From Glandiceps talaboti (taxonomy: Eukaryota > Hemichordata > Enteropneusta > Spengelidae): 64,000 bases of DNA. This document shows, in pieces, positions 48,301-56,037 of this stretch. Where the stretch lies: contig NC_135559.1 of assembly GCF_964340395.1 (NCBI RefSeq), forward strand, positions 21,016,611 to 21,080,610, written 5' to 3'. How positions within the stretch are numbered: the first letter of the stretch is position 1; the number at the start of each line of letters is the position of its first letter. The notes below the pieces were generated by a model that did no database searches, was not told the DNA's origin, and saw only the letters and a program-made list of their open reading frames with translations. A program made the translations under genes and the position numbers.

Positions 48301-50786
48301 AAACTTTCATTACCTGTTTTAAACTATCTTGAGTACATGACCCCAAAGCTGTGTTGTACATATGGTGAAGTAGATTATGGCTGTGTAAACCTATGGGTGG
48401 TAATACTTGGATATCAGGACACTTTGTTGTACCATTTGGAACCTGTAAAGAGGTACATCAAATTAATTACTTTTTGACTTTTCTGTGGCTGATCAGATCA
48501 CGTTAAAGTGGCCATATGGATGAGCATTGGGTATTTATTTTGGATTTTTAATTCATAAAACAATTTTATCATGGCTTCCTACTTGAAAAATCAATGTGAG
48601 ACATTGACCAAGTCTATGTTTTTAACTCAATACATTGTAAAAAGCTAAAAAGTGTGTAATAAGTTAGATATTATACATACAATATTTTACACATTTATTA
48701 ATCTTTGGCAATTTATTGAGATCCAAACAAGGACTTGGCATATGTCATTTCACATTGATTTTTCAATTTGGAAGCCATAATAAAATTGTATTATACATTT
48801 AAAAAAATCCAAAATGAATACCCAATCCTCATCCATATAGTAACTTTGGGTGTTCAATGTTGTATAATCACTTTGGTGTTTTTATTTCTCATACTCATGT
48901 GATCAGCACTGGCTAAGTTGCTTATAAACGTAGTAGTACTGTACGCCTCAGAAATTAAAATTTGAAACTTTGATGCTTACAAGTGAATACTTTGTTCTAA
49001 GAAAACACATACCTCTTGTGTTCTCATTGAAAATGGAAGGTCATCGTATAACCTTGTGAAATATACAAATGTAGGTCAAAATGATATCACAATTCAGCCA
49101 TTTTAGAATCCAATATGGCTACTGAATCCAATATGGCTACTGAATCCAATATGGCTACTTAATCCAATATGGCTACAGAATCCAATATGGCTACTGAATC
49201 CAATATGGCTACAGAATCCAATATGGCTACTGAATCCAATATGGCTACTGAATCCAATATGGCTACTGAATCCAATATGGCTACTGAATCCAATATGGCT
49301 ACTGAACACTGTGACAACAAATTGAGAAATAAAAGACTGGTGATTCACTAGAAATTATGACAGAGAAACCCAAGACTTATTTTAGGGACCAGGAACAAGA
49401 TTTAACATTGAGGAGTCACAAGTACTTAGTCAGTAGAATATTTCTGTATTTGTATGTCTCAAATTAATAACACATTAATAATACATAGTACTACTTCATA
49501 GAGGAATGGCTTCCATTCTTAGATATTTCAAAAACAAAAGAAACAATTCACGTAATGTAGCACATGAACATTTAGCTTTTTTGTGAGGTGTATATTGACA
49601 CCATGATACTTGGGGGCACTGTTTGCCAAAATCATGAAAAACAAGGGACAGAAATCATCTTCCCGTCATAACATAGTAGTACAGAGCTTTACTTGGTTCT
49701 TTTATTTGTTGCACCAATTAAATATTACAATTTAATCTAGACTTTATGTAGCCTAGATGATTACAACGGTTGTCAATCAATTTTCAAAGATATCCTAACA
49801 AACGTAGAATTTCTATCATTAAAAATGTCTAAATATGTGGTATTAGATTTATTGTCATTATCTTAAAGATATCTGAATAGTTAATATGAGTTAACATGCA
49901 TGACTTTTGTTTCTGTTTGTGAATATGATAACAAAGAAATAACCATCTTCCTTTAGAGTTAAAAATATTCTAAAATACCAATCTTTCTCACATTCTACCA
50001 ATTTTAATAATTTTCTTCTTTGTCTGTGATGAATTGATTGACAGCATTATTTATACTCTCACAACTTAGTCACCAATTATTTATATCTTGTCTTCTGTAT
50101 GAACAGAAATTAACCAAAGTTTTACTCTACGATGTATGTTTTTTTTCTCCCAGCTTTTCCTCCATGGTATCAAGAATGGGGTCATGACACTTGGAGAGTA
50201 AAATAGCCAAACAGTTCTCCTGATCATGCACCATAACTTTAATGAAAATGATACTAATAAATTCTTGTCTAACTGTCTAACCAACATATAGCTATAATGG
50301 CTACCCTCTGTAGTTGGATTCAAGATGCCATGATTAAATAATAAATAAAATGTGTGCGTGTATTTAATACTAAGTACTTCCTCAATATGTTTCTTCATTC
50401 AGGCGAGGCAAATATGAGTGACCTAAGGGGCCTTGTCACTACAAATCAATAATACACAACTGAGTAGTTGCTAAAGTTGTGAAATAGGTAGCAATAAACC
50501 CTTTAGGTCACAAGCATTTTAAAACTGTGAATGAAAATTGGGAATAATATAATTATACCTCCTTATGCACAATTTTTGAAAGTCAACATAACTTTACAAT
50601 TCAATGGAATTTACATACCCTAGGTAGGAATTCAAGTTGACTGTTTTCTTTGTCACATTTGGAGTTGTTGTTGTTATTGTTGTTGTTTAAAATTGCTTTC
50701 TTCTTAGGTTGAATTTCACTTGGACTTGAAACATCTTCTTTAAGGTTTCTTGTTCGTTTTCTCTTTGACACTCTGCGCCCTGGCAT
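30873..50786 (-). CDS. DDB2: DNA damage-binding protein 2 (DDB2), ten coding positions with one duplicated
   Basis: Joining 50786-50619, 48442-48314, 46727-46548, one of 44434-44289 / 44090-43945, 42890-42791, 41570-41393, 40136-39994, 38508-38344, 34877-34832 and 31072-30873 gives 1,455 nt, 484 residues plus stop, with every phase matching. DDB2 recognises UV lesions in chromatin and docks on DDB1-CUL4 for global-genome nucleotide excision repair. Diagnostic segments: [15 protein letters not shown] and [12 protein letters not shown] (first blade), LQDF (exon 4), VTGDNVGN (exon 5), WDIR in exon 6 (DWD box for DDB1; human R273 position), the lysine before VTH (human K244 position), the damage-probing FQH in exon 7, GRYPDPNF in exon 8, and [15 protein letters not shown] at the end. 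It is longer than the 427-residue human protein because of an N-terminal tail with eight Asn and a basic C-terminal tail. Expected in the nucleus. Confidence 0.93.
31937..32129. mobile_element. 193-bp MITE with TA target duplication in DDB2 intron 9
   Basis: Termini GGGTATCTTTGCTGTGGGC and its reverse complement flank an almost fully palindromic element with arms of about 80 bp that include ATGAATATTCATGA. It is bordered by TA on both sides (31,935-31,936 and 32,130-32,131). The TA target and long inverted ends fit a Tc1/mariner-type non-autonomous element; this is inference. Confidence 0.72.
32433..33507. repeat. 63-bp minisatellite in DDB2 intron 9
   Basis: About 17 units. On the DDB2 strand each unit contains TTGACTTAATTCAG, an acceptor-like end, and 28 bp later TGTAT|GTAAGAAGGG, a donor-like start. 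Units differ mainly at TATT/TACT and CAGAGTA/CAGAGCA. Confidence 0.95.
33790..33982. repeat. Dispersed repeat (TTTTGA..GAACAATTTCCC family)
   Basis: A block with CATTTTGACTTGAACAATTT, CCAACTA and ACCCACCAAATAT recurs near 43,490-43,570 and 46,340-46,390. All three copies are inside DDB2 introns. It is non-coding. Confidence 0.6.
33983..34081. repeat. (CA)n/(CACG)n microsatellite
   Basis: A CA tract with an internal ACGC block and a short CAGA tail. His-Thr and Cys-Val frames across it are artefacts. Confidence 0.95.
34325..34722. mobile_element. Inverted-repeat element containing a 21-bp minisatellite
   Basis: Ends TACTGGACTTACTGTTGTTTT (left) and AACAACAGTAAGTCCA (right) are reverse complements. 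Subterminal blocks around CCTATCCTGAATGC and CCAGGGTAGGATG are imperfect partners. The core (34,518-34,636) is about five units of CACCAACTACCTGTCATGTGT. There is no transposase frame. Confidence 0.6.
34832..34877 (-). CDS. DDB2: DDB2 exon 9
   Basis: A 46-nt exon encoding [15 protein letters not shown] plus the first base of a glycine codon, flanked by TTTGCAG and GTGAGT. It aligns to the SLNEFNPMGDTLASAMG segment of the human protein. Confidence 0.9.
35196..35544. repeat. 67-bp minisatellite in DDB2 intron 8 (left part)
   Basis: About five units sharing TTAAGTTGATAGCAGTAAT and GAAATAAGTCTGACTGGAC. The array resumes at 37,944-38,041 on the other side of a transposon, so it was split by the insertion. 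Confidence 0.85.
35549..37939. mobile_element. 2.4-kb DNA transposon with TTAA target duplication
   Basis: The termini AGTGTACATGCAAAGGT and its exact reverse complement (37,923-37,939) extend as an imperfect terminal inverted repeat of about 62 bp (TTTTTTTCGTAATTATGTTTATTTTG in pieces on both sides). TTAA flanks both ends (35,545-35,548 and 37,940-37,943). The TTAA target is used by the piggyBac and Kolobok groups; which one applies cannot be told. No transposase-length frame is present, so it is non-autonomous. The largest internal frames are 60-95 codons and unrecognised. It sits in DDB2 intron 8 and interrupts a 67-bp minisatellite. Confidence 0.8.
36751..37092. repeat. Long near-perfect palindrome inside the TTAA element
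   Basis: Arms of about 165 bp (36,751-36,915 and 36,927-37,092) with an 11-bp spacer. Landmarks are GAAAGAAGACACGT meeting ACGTGTCTTCTTTC at the centre and ATTGACGTAGTCAGC/GCTGACTACGTCAAT in the arms. A transcript would fold into a long hairpin. Confidence 0.88.
37944..38041. repeat. 67-bp minisatellite in DDB2 intron 8 (right part)
   Basis: The continuation of the 35,196-35,544 array after the transposon: two diverged partial units with GATAGCAGTAATCAATACAA. Short poly-C runs follow at about 38,078-38,112. Confidence 0.75.
38344..38508 (-). CDS. DDB2: DDB2 exon 8
   Basis: A 165-nt exon, phase 0 at both ends, encoding [20 protein letters not shown] and then a blade ending [10 protein letters not shown]. 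The acceptor is TTTTCCAG and the donor [17 protein letters not shown] is a hallmark of DDB2. Confidence 0.93.
38945..39215 (+). repeat. Dispersed repeat, partner of 3,430-3,735
   Basis: A reverse-complement copy of the family near 3.5 kb, located in DDB2 intron 7. Shared blocks include TTCCAATTACGCTCAATTTT and GTGTGAGTGTCTAGTTCAGG. Confidence 0.6.
39994..40136 (-). CDS. DDB2: DDB2 exon 7
   Basis: A 143-nt exon beginning with CA, which completes the alanine codon split after exon 6, and ending IK|GTAAGG. The peptide includes [14 protein letters not shown] and [16 protein letters not shown] matches the hairpin that human DDB2 inserts at the lesion (residues 334-336). Confidence 0.94.
40176..40266. 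repeat. (AT)n microsatellite in DDB2 intron 6
   Basis: A pure AT tract of about 90 bp. A second, shorter AT tract lies at 40,393-40,412. Confidence 0.95.
40267..40324. repeat. Perfect 25-bp hairpin at the edge of the AT tract
   Basis: Arms GTTGAGGGTAGAAGAAAATC.. and ..GATTTTCTTCTACCCTCAAC, 25 bp each, separated by an 8-bp loop (AAAAACCC). The following 65 bp up to the second AT tract is unique. This suggests an inserted element between AT tracts. Confidence 0.85.
40650..41392 (-). repeat. 43-bp minisatellite made from the exon 6 / intron 6 junction of DDB2
   Basis: About 17 units directly abut the real exon 6 donor at 41,393. Each unit equals the last 28 nt of exon 6 (two base changes) plus the first 15 nt of the intron, so each repeats CAATTCAG|GTAAGG. 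Nearly all units keep a consensus 5' splice site; one has CAG|GCAAGG and the outermost CAG|GTGAAT. Use of any of these donors would read GGT AAG GAG TGA after exon 6, a stop codon. Confidence 0.93.
41393..41570 (-). CDS. DDB2: DDB2 exon 6
   Basis: A 178-nt exon. The peptide contains [30 protein letters not shown] and EHEKPINS. The conserved lysine before VTH and the Arg of WDIR correspond to human K244 and R273, both xeroderma pigmentosum E mutation sites. WDxR is the DWD motif that contacts DDB1. The acceptor is TGATTTAG and the donor TCAG|GTAAGG, followed by copies of itself. Confidence 0.94.
41737..42065 (+). repeat. Dispersed non-coding repeat in DDB2 intron 5
   Basis: Reads from TTTTTATATGGTGCTTTCCC through AAAGCGATTTACAATTAGTA, TATACAGCTGGGTTGACTGA and TCTTGTCCAAAGACTTTAAC. 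I recognise this layout as a widespread interspersed element of marine invertebrate genomes, by recollection of its style rather than by search. It has no host coding role. Confidence 0.45.
42791..42890 (-). CDS. DDB2: DDB2 exon 5
   Basis: A 100-nt exon that takes two bases from either exon 4 variant. It encodes [20 protein letters not shown] and [13 protein letters not shown]. Splice sites are TATGTTTCAG and GAG|GTGAGA. Confidence 0.94.
43190..43590. repeat. Dispersed repeat (TTTGCATAT..GATG family) in the DDB2 intron between exons 4b and 5
   Basis: Units built on CTAATTTGCATATCACTGATGG and CATTTTGATTTGAACAATTT motifs. Related copies are at 33,790-33,982 and 45,640-46,400. Confidence 0.55.
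43600..43878. mobile_element. MITE, left-truncated second copy of the 48,505-48,840 family
   Basis: The right arm (AAGCCATGATAAAATTGTTT, TACCCAATCCTCATCCATAT) is complete and the left arm shortened. The interior matches the other copy, including CAAACAAGGACTTGGCATAT. It lies between exons 4b and 5. Confidence 0.65.
43945..44090 (-). CDS. DDB2: DDB2 exon 4b (alternative copy of exon 4)
   Basis: A 146-nt exon, phase 0 in and phase 2 out, acceptor CTCCTTATAG, donor GGAA|GTGAGC. It encodes [32 protein letters not shown] and ILLNTCDW. It is homologous to exon 4a (23 of 48 residues identical) and to the second-blade segment of human DDB2, with no stop or frameshift. Splicing to exon 5 yields an intact frame. 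Using both 4a and 4b (292 nt), or neither, would break the frame. Confidence 0.87.
44289..44434 (-). CDS. DDB2: DDB2 exon 4a
   Basis: A 146-nt exon, phase 0 in and phase 2 out, acceptor GATGTTTCAG, donor GGGG|GTAAGA. It encodes [32 protein letters not shown] and IFLQTNDW. The RLQDF stretch agrees with the human protein. It lies 198 nt upstream of exon 4b in the transcript direction. Confidence 0.9.
44578..45002. repeat. 22-bp minisatellite in DDB2 intron 3, in two blocks
   Basis: A unit of GGTTACCAGGCCTTGTTGTC plus AG, with about three copies at 44,578-44,655 and ten at 44,789-45,002. A unique 130 bp separates the blocks. Frames with a Gly-Leu-Pro-type period are artefacts. Confidence 0.93.
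45285..45384. repeat. (TG)n/(TATG)n microsatellite
   Basis: A mixed TG and TATG tract in DDB2 intron 3. Confidence 0.95.
45640..46400. repeat. Dispersed repeats in DDB2 intron 3
   Basis: Several diverged units with TTTTTGACCAAAA, CTAATTTGCATATCC and CATTTTGATTTGAACAATTT motifs, related to 43,190-43,590. No coding was seen. Confidence 0.55.
46548..46727 (-). CDS. DDB2: DDB2 exon 3
   Basis: A 180-nt exon encoding [41 protein letters not shown] and KQEFISG. It begins after ATCACAG. A second acceptor, TCCTTTCAG, lies 12 nt upstream and would add four in-frame residues (CLSQ). The shorter form aligns without gap to human DDB2. The donor is GGG|GTAAGT. Confidence 0.94.
46752..47283 (+). mobile_element. 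5'-truncated non-LTR retrotransposon (CR1/L2-like 3' end)
   Basis: The plus-strand frame has [41 protein letters not shown] and [12 protein letters not shown]. These form the C-terminal tail that follows the reverse transcriptase domain in CR1/L2-type LINEs. Downstream it ends in GCGCTCTATAAGAAATAAA and a short TTA-type repeat, as such elements do. The frame is broken near the end (after about 47,041). It is a dead fragment in DDB2 intron 2, opposite in orientation to the gene. Confidence 0.78.
47284..48313. other. DDB2 intron 2, unique AT-rich part
   Basis: Apart from a short block with AGATTGTACAATTTCGCCAC (about 47,880), which recurs at about 53,010 as a dispersed repeat, nothing was recognised. 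Confidence 0.55.
48314..48442 (-). CDS. DDB2: DDB2 exon 2
   Basis: A 129-nt exon, phase 0-0, between TTTACAG and CAG|GTAATG. The peptide ends [18 protein letters not shown]. It corresponds to the helical N-terminal region before the propeller in human DDB2 (weak similarity, supported by phase and position). Confidence 0.8.
48505..48840. mobile_element. ~335-bp MITE in DDB2 intron 1
   Basis: Terminal inverted repeats of about 80 bp: GGCCATATGGATGAG..ATTGGGTATTT on the left, and AATACCCAATCCTCATCCATAT on the right as its partner. A second copy lies at 43,600-43,878. There is no coding capacity. Confidence 0.72.
49105..49306. repeat. 18-bp minisatellite in DDB2 intron 1
   Basis: About 11 units of TCCAATATGGCTACTGAA. 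Each has a CCAAT pentamer in the same orientation. Open frames with a six-residue period across it are artefacts. Confidence 0.95.
49310..50618. other. DDB2 intron 1, remaining part
   Basis: AT-rich sequence; nothing recognised. A minus-strand frame at 50,081-50,398 has no family signature or splice support. Confidence 0.55.
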
Positions 50787-50794
50787 TGCTACTT
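50619..50794 (-). CDS. DDB2: DDB2 exon 1 (first coding exon)
   Basis: The ATG at 50,786 starts a basic N-terminus ([18 protein letters not shown]; nuclear-localisation-like) with a run of eight asparagines, ending EFLPR at AGG|GTATGT. Eight bases upstream of the ATG is a good acceptor (TACTTTTACAG), so a non-coding 5' exon should exist. I chose this ATG rather than extending the open frame upstream because of that acceptor. Confidence 0.87.
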
Positions 50795-51209
50795 CTGTAA
50801 AAGTAATGTCAATACAAATTATGCATATGTATACTTTTGGCAGAAGATACAAGTGGACTAGACTGTCGACAGTCGTTCGTGTCTGAAGTCGTCGCCTCGC
50901 TCCGATCCGGAGCAAGACTATAGTATAACCGTGTACTGATTGACGGAACAGCGAGTTCAGTATCAGTACCGAGTACGCATTGGTATTCAGTGAGCCATCC
51001 GACGACTTTGGTTTTAGATGAAACGTAGCAAAAAAGGCACGAACAACTGTCGACAGTCCATGTGCAAACAGATACATGTATGAAGTGACAAATTGATGTA
51101 TTACTATTAAGTTCGTCTTCCATTTCTATAATTTCCAAGCATATGGTGTCTAAACAAAGATAGCACTGTCCTTATTGTACAGACTCTCATATACGTTCAT
51201 GTTCACTTA

Positions 51210-51300
51210 CGTTACTTGCTTGCTTGCTTTCACTTACTAGAGTATGTATGTGATTAGACTTAGAGCTTGCGAGATAGTTCTGATGGCAGTGGTTGCTAAT
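51210..51300 (-). promoter_or_regulatory. Likely donor of the non-coding 5' exon of DDB2; promoter side
   Basis: On the minus strand AAC|GTAAGTGAAC at 51,210 is a strong donor; another GTAAGTG lies about 25 bp upstream. Either could splice to the acceptor at 50,795. The transcription start is not visible. There is no obvious TATA box or CpG-rich island. Confidence 0.35.
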
Positions 51301-52443
51301 CTTGTCTTGTCTTGTGACGCTATACAGTCAGAAAGGTTGTCAATTTTGATCTCACCATACAGTATGTCCTCTAACAAAGCTTTGCGATAGTGTACTCTTC
51401 TTCAGCATGCAGTAAGGTGAGAAGTTACATGTGTTGGAGGGATGCCATGCTTCTTGTTGTGTAACACCAACATTTGACCCAAGTGTTAACTTGTTGACCT
51501 CGATCACGTGACACATTGTGACCCGAGAATAATCTATCGAATAATAGAGCGTGGGTGTTAGTTTGACCTAGCTAGTTAGTACGTTCGGTTTTTCACGATG
51601 TTTTGAGCTGAAGTTGTGTGTGTGCTCAGACCACTACTAGATCTGAGGTGTGTGGCTGTGAAACCATGTGTCATGAGTGAAACACCAAGGCAAGTCATTT
51701 CTCTTGTATGCATAGTAGAAAAATTAAGGTATATGGATCATTATCAAAGAGCTAGAACCCTTTCCTTACAGAAAGTTGTGGACGTTTAAAGTCTGCACCC
51801 TGACCGAACCAACTATTTCAGCGAAGATGTAACAAAGATTATAATAAAATTAACCAGGATATTAGTACTTTCAGCCAATTATAGATGTTAATGTAATTGT
51901 TTACGTAGTTTTTAATTAGGGTGTGTAATTTGCATAAATTATCATCCTTAAATTAGGCAATATCTGTAAAGTGCAAGCTTTAAAGTCCAGATAATTTAGT
52001 ATATATGTATTGATGGTACATCATGTATGATAGCTGTAGTTCAGAATTTTACATTCCAACGATGTGTGTAGGCCCAAAAATCTATGTTTTTTCTCTTACG
52101 GGAGGCATTCAGTTCCAGACTCACCATCACTATAACTATGTAAAAAAATATTGTCATTGTCATTTTCATTCTGTCTCATCTTAAATCTCTTCAGCCGCTT
52201 CATATTCTTCTTCAGCTACTTCAAACTCAACTTCACTTTCACTCTTTGCATAATTATTTCCTCAACTAACAAGTCATTCGCCTCAACTAATTCCTCACTA
52301 CTTTACAAATTTAGACATTGAACATTCGTAATTCTGTAAATTTACTGCATTACATGCAAAGGAACAAACATTAAATATGTGTGCCCTAATATGGCTGCTT
52401 GACAGATGTTCGAGCACTGGTAGTATATCTGTCTCTCTCATTA
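51301..52443. other. Intergenic upstream of DDB2
   Basis: Holds one copy of the diverged repeat seen at 12.2-13.1 kb (about 51,910-52,010) and a CTTC-rich stretch near 52,190-52,260. No supported gene. Confidence 0.5.
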
Positions 52444-52685
52444 TTACATCAGATGAACGTTAACACTGGTAGTCTGTCTCCCATTGTCACTAGAAAGTAG
52501 TAATACGTCTTTATTAAAGGTTAAGTTTGATTTGTCAGCTTGCTGTCCCCCGAAACCATTGTCGTTGTAGGGACAGTTGGACATCAAGTGCCGTTTCTCC
52601 TGCTGCCGAAGATGTAAACAGGCAGTGCAAATGTGTTTCTCGATCCTCCAATCCCGTTTACCACGTGGTCTTTCGTATGAGTACA
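52444..52685 (-). CDS. Candidate terminal exon, unidentified
   Basis: After TCTAATCACACAAG a phase 1 frame of 79 codons runs to TAA. It contains DWRIEKHICTACLHLRQQEK and SNCPYNDNGFGG, with three cysteines and a hydrophilic composition unlike random AT-rich sequence. I do not recognise the family and found no partner exon. Confidence 0.25.
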
Positions 52686-53741
52686 CTTGTGTGATTAGAA
52701 TGCAGAAAACTGTATGTATGGCAGAATCGAATAAAATGTCCGATTATTTCTAAACTCAGTCCTCCTTAAAAACTGGATTATACATGCAGCCATGACAATT
52801 CAAAACATTTTAAAGAGTTGACTTAAAAATGTAAATAATAACCATACTATTTGTACGAATTAAGTACAAACAATACTGAGTCTGGTTTTAAAAACATTCT
52901 AGGTAAGATCACATAAAATGAAAATAACTTTAAAATGTATATATTTCTACGTGGAATAACATTTGCATCCAACGCAATATGTCACAATATGCTGTTTAGT
53001 AGAAAGAAAAAAGATTGTATAGTTTCGCCACTAGGGGCGCTGATTTCCAAAGCAGTTTTCTGATCTGACATGATACGTTGAAAACATCATTTTGTTTTGG
53101 GTACAAATTGAATTTTTTTACAGCTATTTCATTCACTGTTTGTACTGCCAAGGCCATGCATTTGTGTAACGATAAAATGTTTACAGCTACACTAGTTGTA
53201 ACCGTAGACTATGGAAAGCTTACTCTCTATGTCAATTTTTGAAGAAGTAAATTTGCTTACGGAGTGTATACTTCCATAGGATGATATCAATAATAGTTGC
53301 TATGGGCAATTACTTGTATCACCATAACTGTAGTACATACACCCTTCCATTGTCAGTATTCCACTTTGAAAGTAAGTCATGTGAGGACACAATAACATCA
53401 TCATGTTTATATCAATGCTCCGATAGCATTACACTTTCACTGTTGGTGATAAGAACAGAATGTTATGCTTCATAAAGGGCATTTGACTATACGTTGGAGA
53501 GAGAGATCATAGAAAACAAAGCCCTAACTACCTATAGCGACTGGACTATTGTGGTACACTCTTATAATATAAATATTTTGTATATGTACAACAGAAACTA
53601 TATAAGCACATTACGATTTCATGATCAGACATATTTGAAAGAGTCACATTCAACCAAGTAACATCTGGTAAGTGGATACAATCTATAAAATTGTGTTTGG
53701 TTATTTGAGTTTTGAGCTTACTATATTTTGTAGAATATATC

Positions 53742-53827
53742 TGTGTGTGTGTGTGTGTGTCTGTTTGTCTGTCTGTCTCTGTCTGTCTCTCCATCTCCCC
53801 CTCTCTGTCTGTCTGTCTGTCTCTCTG

Positions 53828-53875
<48 letters not shown>

Positions 53876-53890
53876 CTTATCTCTCTCTGA
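53742..53890. repeat. (TG)n/(TCTG)n/(CT)n compound microsatellite
   Basis: Three simple motifs in succession. Reading frames on both strands are artefacts. Confidence 0.95.
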
Positions 53891-54462
53891 GGAGACTTTT
53901 TTGAAAATTCAAACCTCAGAAGCAGTCGTTTATTTTGTACTTTGCACTTCACATACCTACCATACATTTAATTATGAGGCAGTCAATGACCAAGCGAACG
54001 TGTTTGTCTGCCAAAATATCTGTATAACTTAAAGTGTAGGTAATATATCCATATATCCATACAGTTGTATAATAATATATTGTACAATTTGGGTATTGTA
54101 GACAATTTTCAAGTAATCAATGGCTTCCGATAATGTGTATCGTTTGAAATTTTATGCCACTAAAATTTGCCGACCGTGGGAGGGGGACACGCCCTCCCCA
54201 CTAGCTGTCATGGGGGATGCCGTTTCTGCCCAGAATTAAACTTTGCTGGCTATGTTTTTCCAAGTACATGTTACAGCCCAATGACATACCTTTTTCATAA
54301 AACCCACATCTATTTGTAAAGAAATCTCTCGGCATGTTATGTATGGACGCTGGTGTTGATTTCCACTATTAGTTTACAGTGTGTCATGTAGTGTACCATT
54401 CTGTACATCTCTGAAGTGGAGGGGTTGGGGTAATGTATAATTACATATTAAAACATGTGCAG

Positions 54463-54602
54463 CTGGGTGGGGGGGGGCTACGAAAATTCTTGGGTTTATT
54501 TCGGGGGGGGGGCATGAAATTTTTTTTAGAGCGCGAAGGGGGGGGGGGGCTGCGAAATCTTATTTTGACCAAAATTAGTTCTCTCCAGCCTCCCCCCCCC
54601 CT
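54463..54602. repeat. G-run repeats with C-run partner
   Basis: Three runs of nine or more G separated by 35-50 bp, each followed by a similar (C)TACGAAA / CATGAAA / CTGCGAAA word, and then a run of C. This is a degenerate tandem repeat. Confidence 0.6.
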
Positions 54603-54949
54603 CCGTAATTTCTGTAGGAGACTAATATTACTCCCGTGAAGCCCTCATATGCTATGTTTGTCGGGCTTTGGTGAGTCCAGGATATATAGCTTATAGACTG
54701 ACTGGGAAAGGCTTGGCAGTTCCACAACAACGTGATATTGAGCGTGCAACACATCGCTGTCATGTAATCCCAAACCTGAATGGATTTCTGTAAATGTGTG
54801 ATTGTGTTTAGGTTTGTACATGTGTGCATATTAAACAAGAAAATCGTTGGGAGCAATTCAAGTTCCATCACAAAAACATTTAAAATAAAAAATATCATGT
54901 CGTTGTCTTTAAATCTAAATACGTCATTAACAGTGTTTTTTTTTACCAG

Positions 54950-55097
54950 TGCTCAGTTCAAACCTGATGACATTTTCCATGAAATTTTGGCGTTTTTAAA
55001 ACGAAAATATAAAACGTATCTGGAACAAAAAAAGGAAGGCGTCCGGCACACACAGACAAGCGGTGACATGAACGGTTACGGAATCCCGTCACAATGA
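54950..55097 (+). CDS. Terminal exon of an unidentified plus-strand gene
   Basis: A long T-rich tract and ACCAG acceptor precede a 49-codon frame ending at TGA. The peptide AQFKPDDIFHEILAFLKRKY then KTYLEQKKEG is well-formed and helical, and composition differs from the flanks. It enters in phase 2. Upstream exons should lie between about 51.3 and 54.9 kb on the plus strand, but none was identified. The family is unknown. Confidence 0.45.
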
Positions 55098-55867
55098 AAC
55101 TCGGAAGTAGGACAGTGTTCACAATAGTTTCTATACAAAAACAACTTTAGTGTAACGATGATTTAAATATTATACTACAATGCTGTTGTCATATATTTGG
55201 AGTAAAGGAGTAAAGTTGTGATCTACGTGACATATACGTGAATCCGCTGAACGTTCGTACGATTACTATGAGTCTTCGGTGTAGGACTACGTAATCCACA
55301 AAATTACACGCCTGTTGAAAAAGACCAATTTGAAAGGAAATTGCTGAACCATCAAGATTGTTTGTTACTTTGAATCTCCAGACAGACGACCACATTTTTG
55401 GTATGTAATACAACACACTACATTAGTACTAATATAAGTAAATCTGTTAGCAATAGCGCTAGCAATACTGTTCTTAGGGCCAATATATAATCAGACTTCT
55501 TTTAGTGTTTTGAGGTATGAATTAAGGATAAAGAGATTGCATGTAAATGAACCAGAAGTAACTTCCAATCCATGTTGTATGGTACATATTGAATCGGGCA
55601 TTCATTCACCTGACAAAAAGAATTAACAAGCTTACCAGATTAAGGCTCCGATGATCCTGTTGATACATGCGTTTCTGATTGAATTCTTAATCTATAGTGT
55701 TGAACTATTTCTTTCCCCAATATGGAAAACATAGAGAAACAACACAGTTACGTAATGGTGTATTGTTTTATCTTAATTTTCTACGTAATGGCGTTGAATA
55801 TTGTGTTTACATACAAGTTGTGACACAAATCCCATGAAATCCAAAACTGAATAGACAGGCAGAAAAC
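55098..55867. other. Intergenic, nothing recognised
   Basis: A minus-strand open frame at 55,189-55,416 has no supporting splice sites or family signature. Confidence 0.5.
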
Positions 55868-56037
55868 ATACATACATACATACATACATACATACATACA
55901 TACATACATAAATACTCACACATACATACATACACACATACATACATACATACATACATACATACACACACACATACATACATACATACATACATACATA
56001 CATACATACATACATACATACATACATACATACATAC
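55868..56037. repeat. (CATA)n microsatellite
   Basis: CATA tract with CACA interruptions. The Tyr-Val-Cys-Met frames across it are artefacts. Confidence 0.95.

Noticed and set aside
50601-51077. Extension of the DDB2 first-exon frame to about 51,077
   Set aside because: A good acceptor sits 8 bases before the ATG at 50,786, so the upstream frame is intron or 5' UTR. Its residues do not resemble DDB2.
51675-51790. Short plus-strand frame starting MSETPRQ as first exon of a gene divergent from DDB2
   Set aside because: Only 38 codons, no convincing donor and no family similarity.
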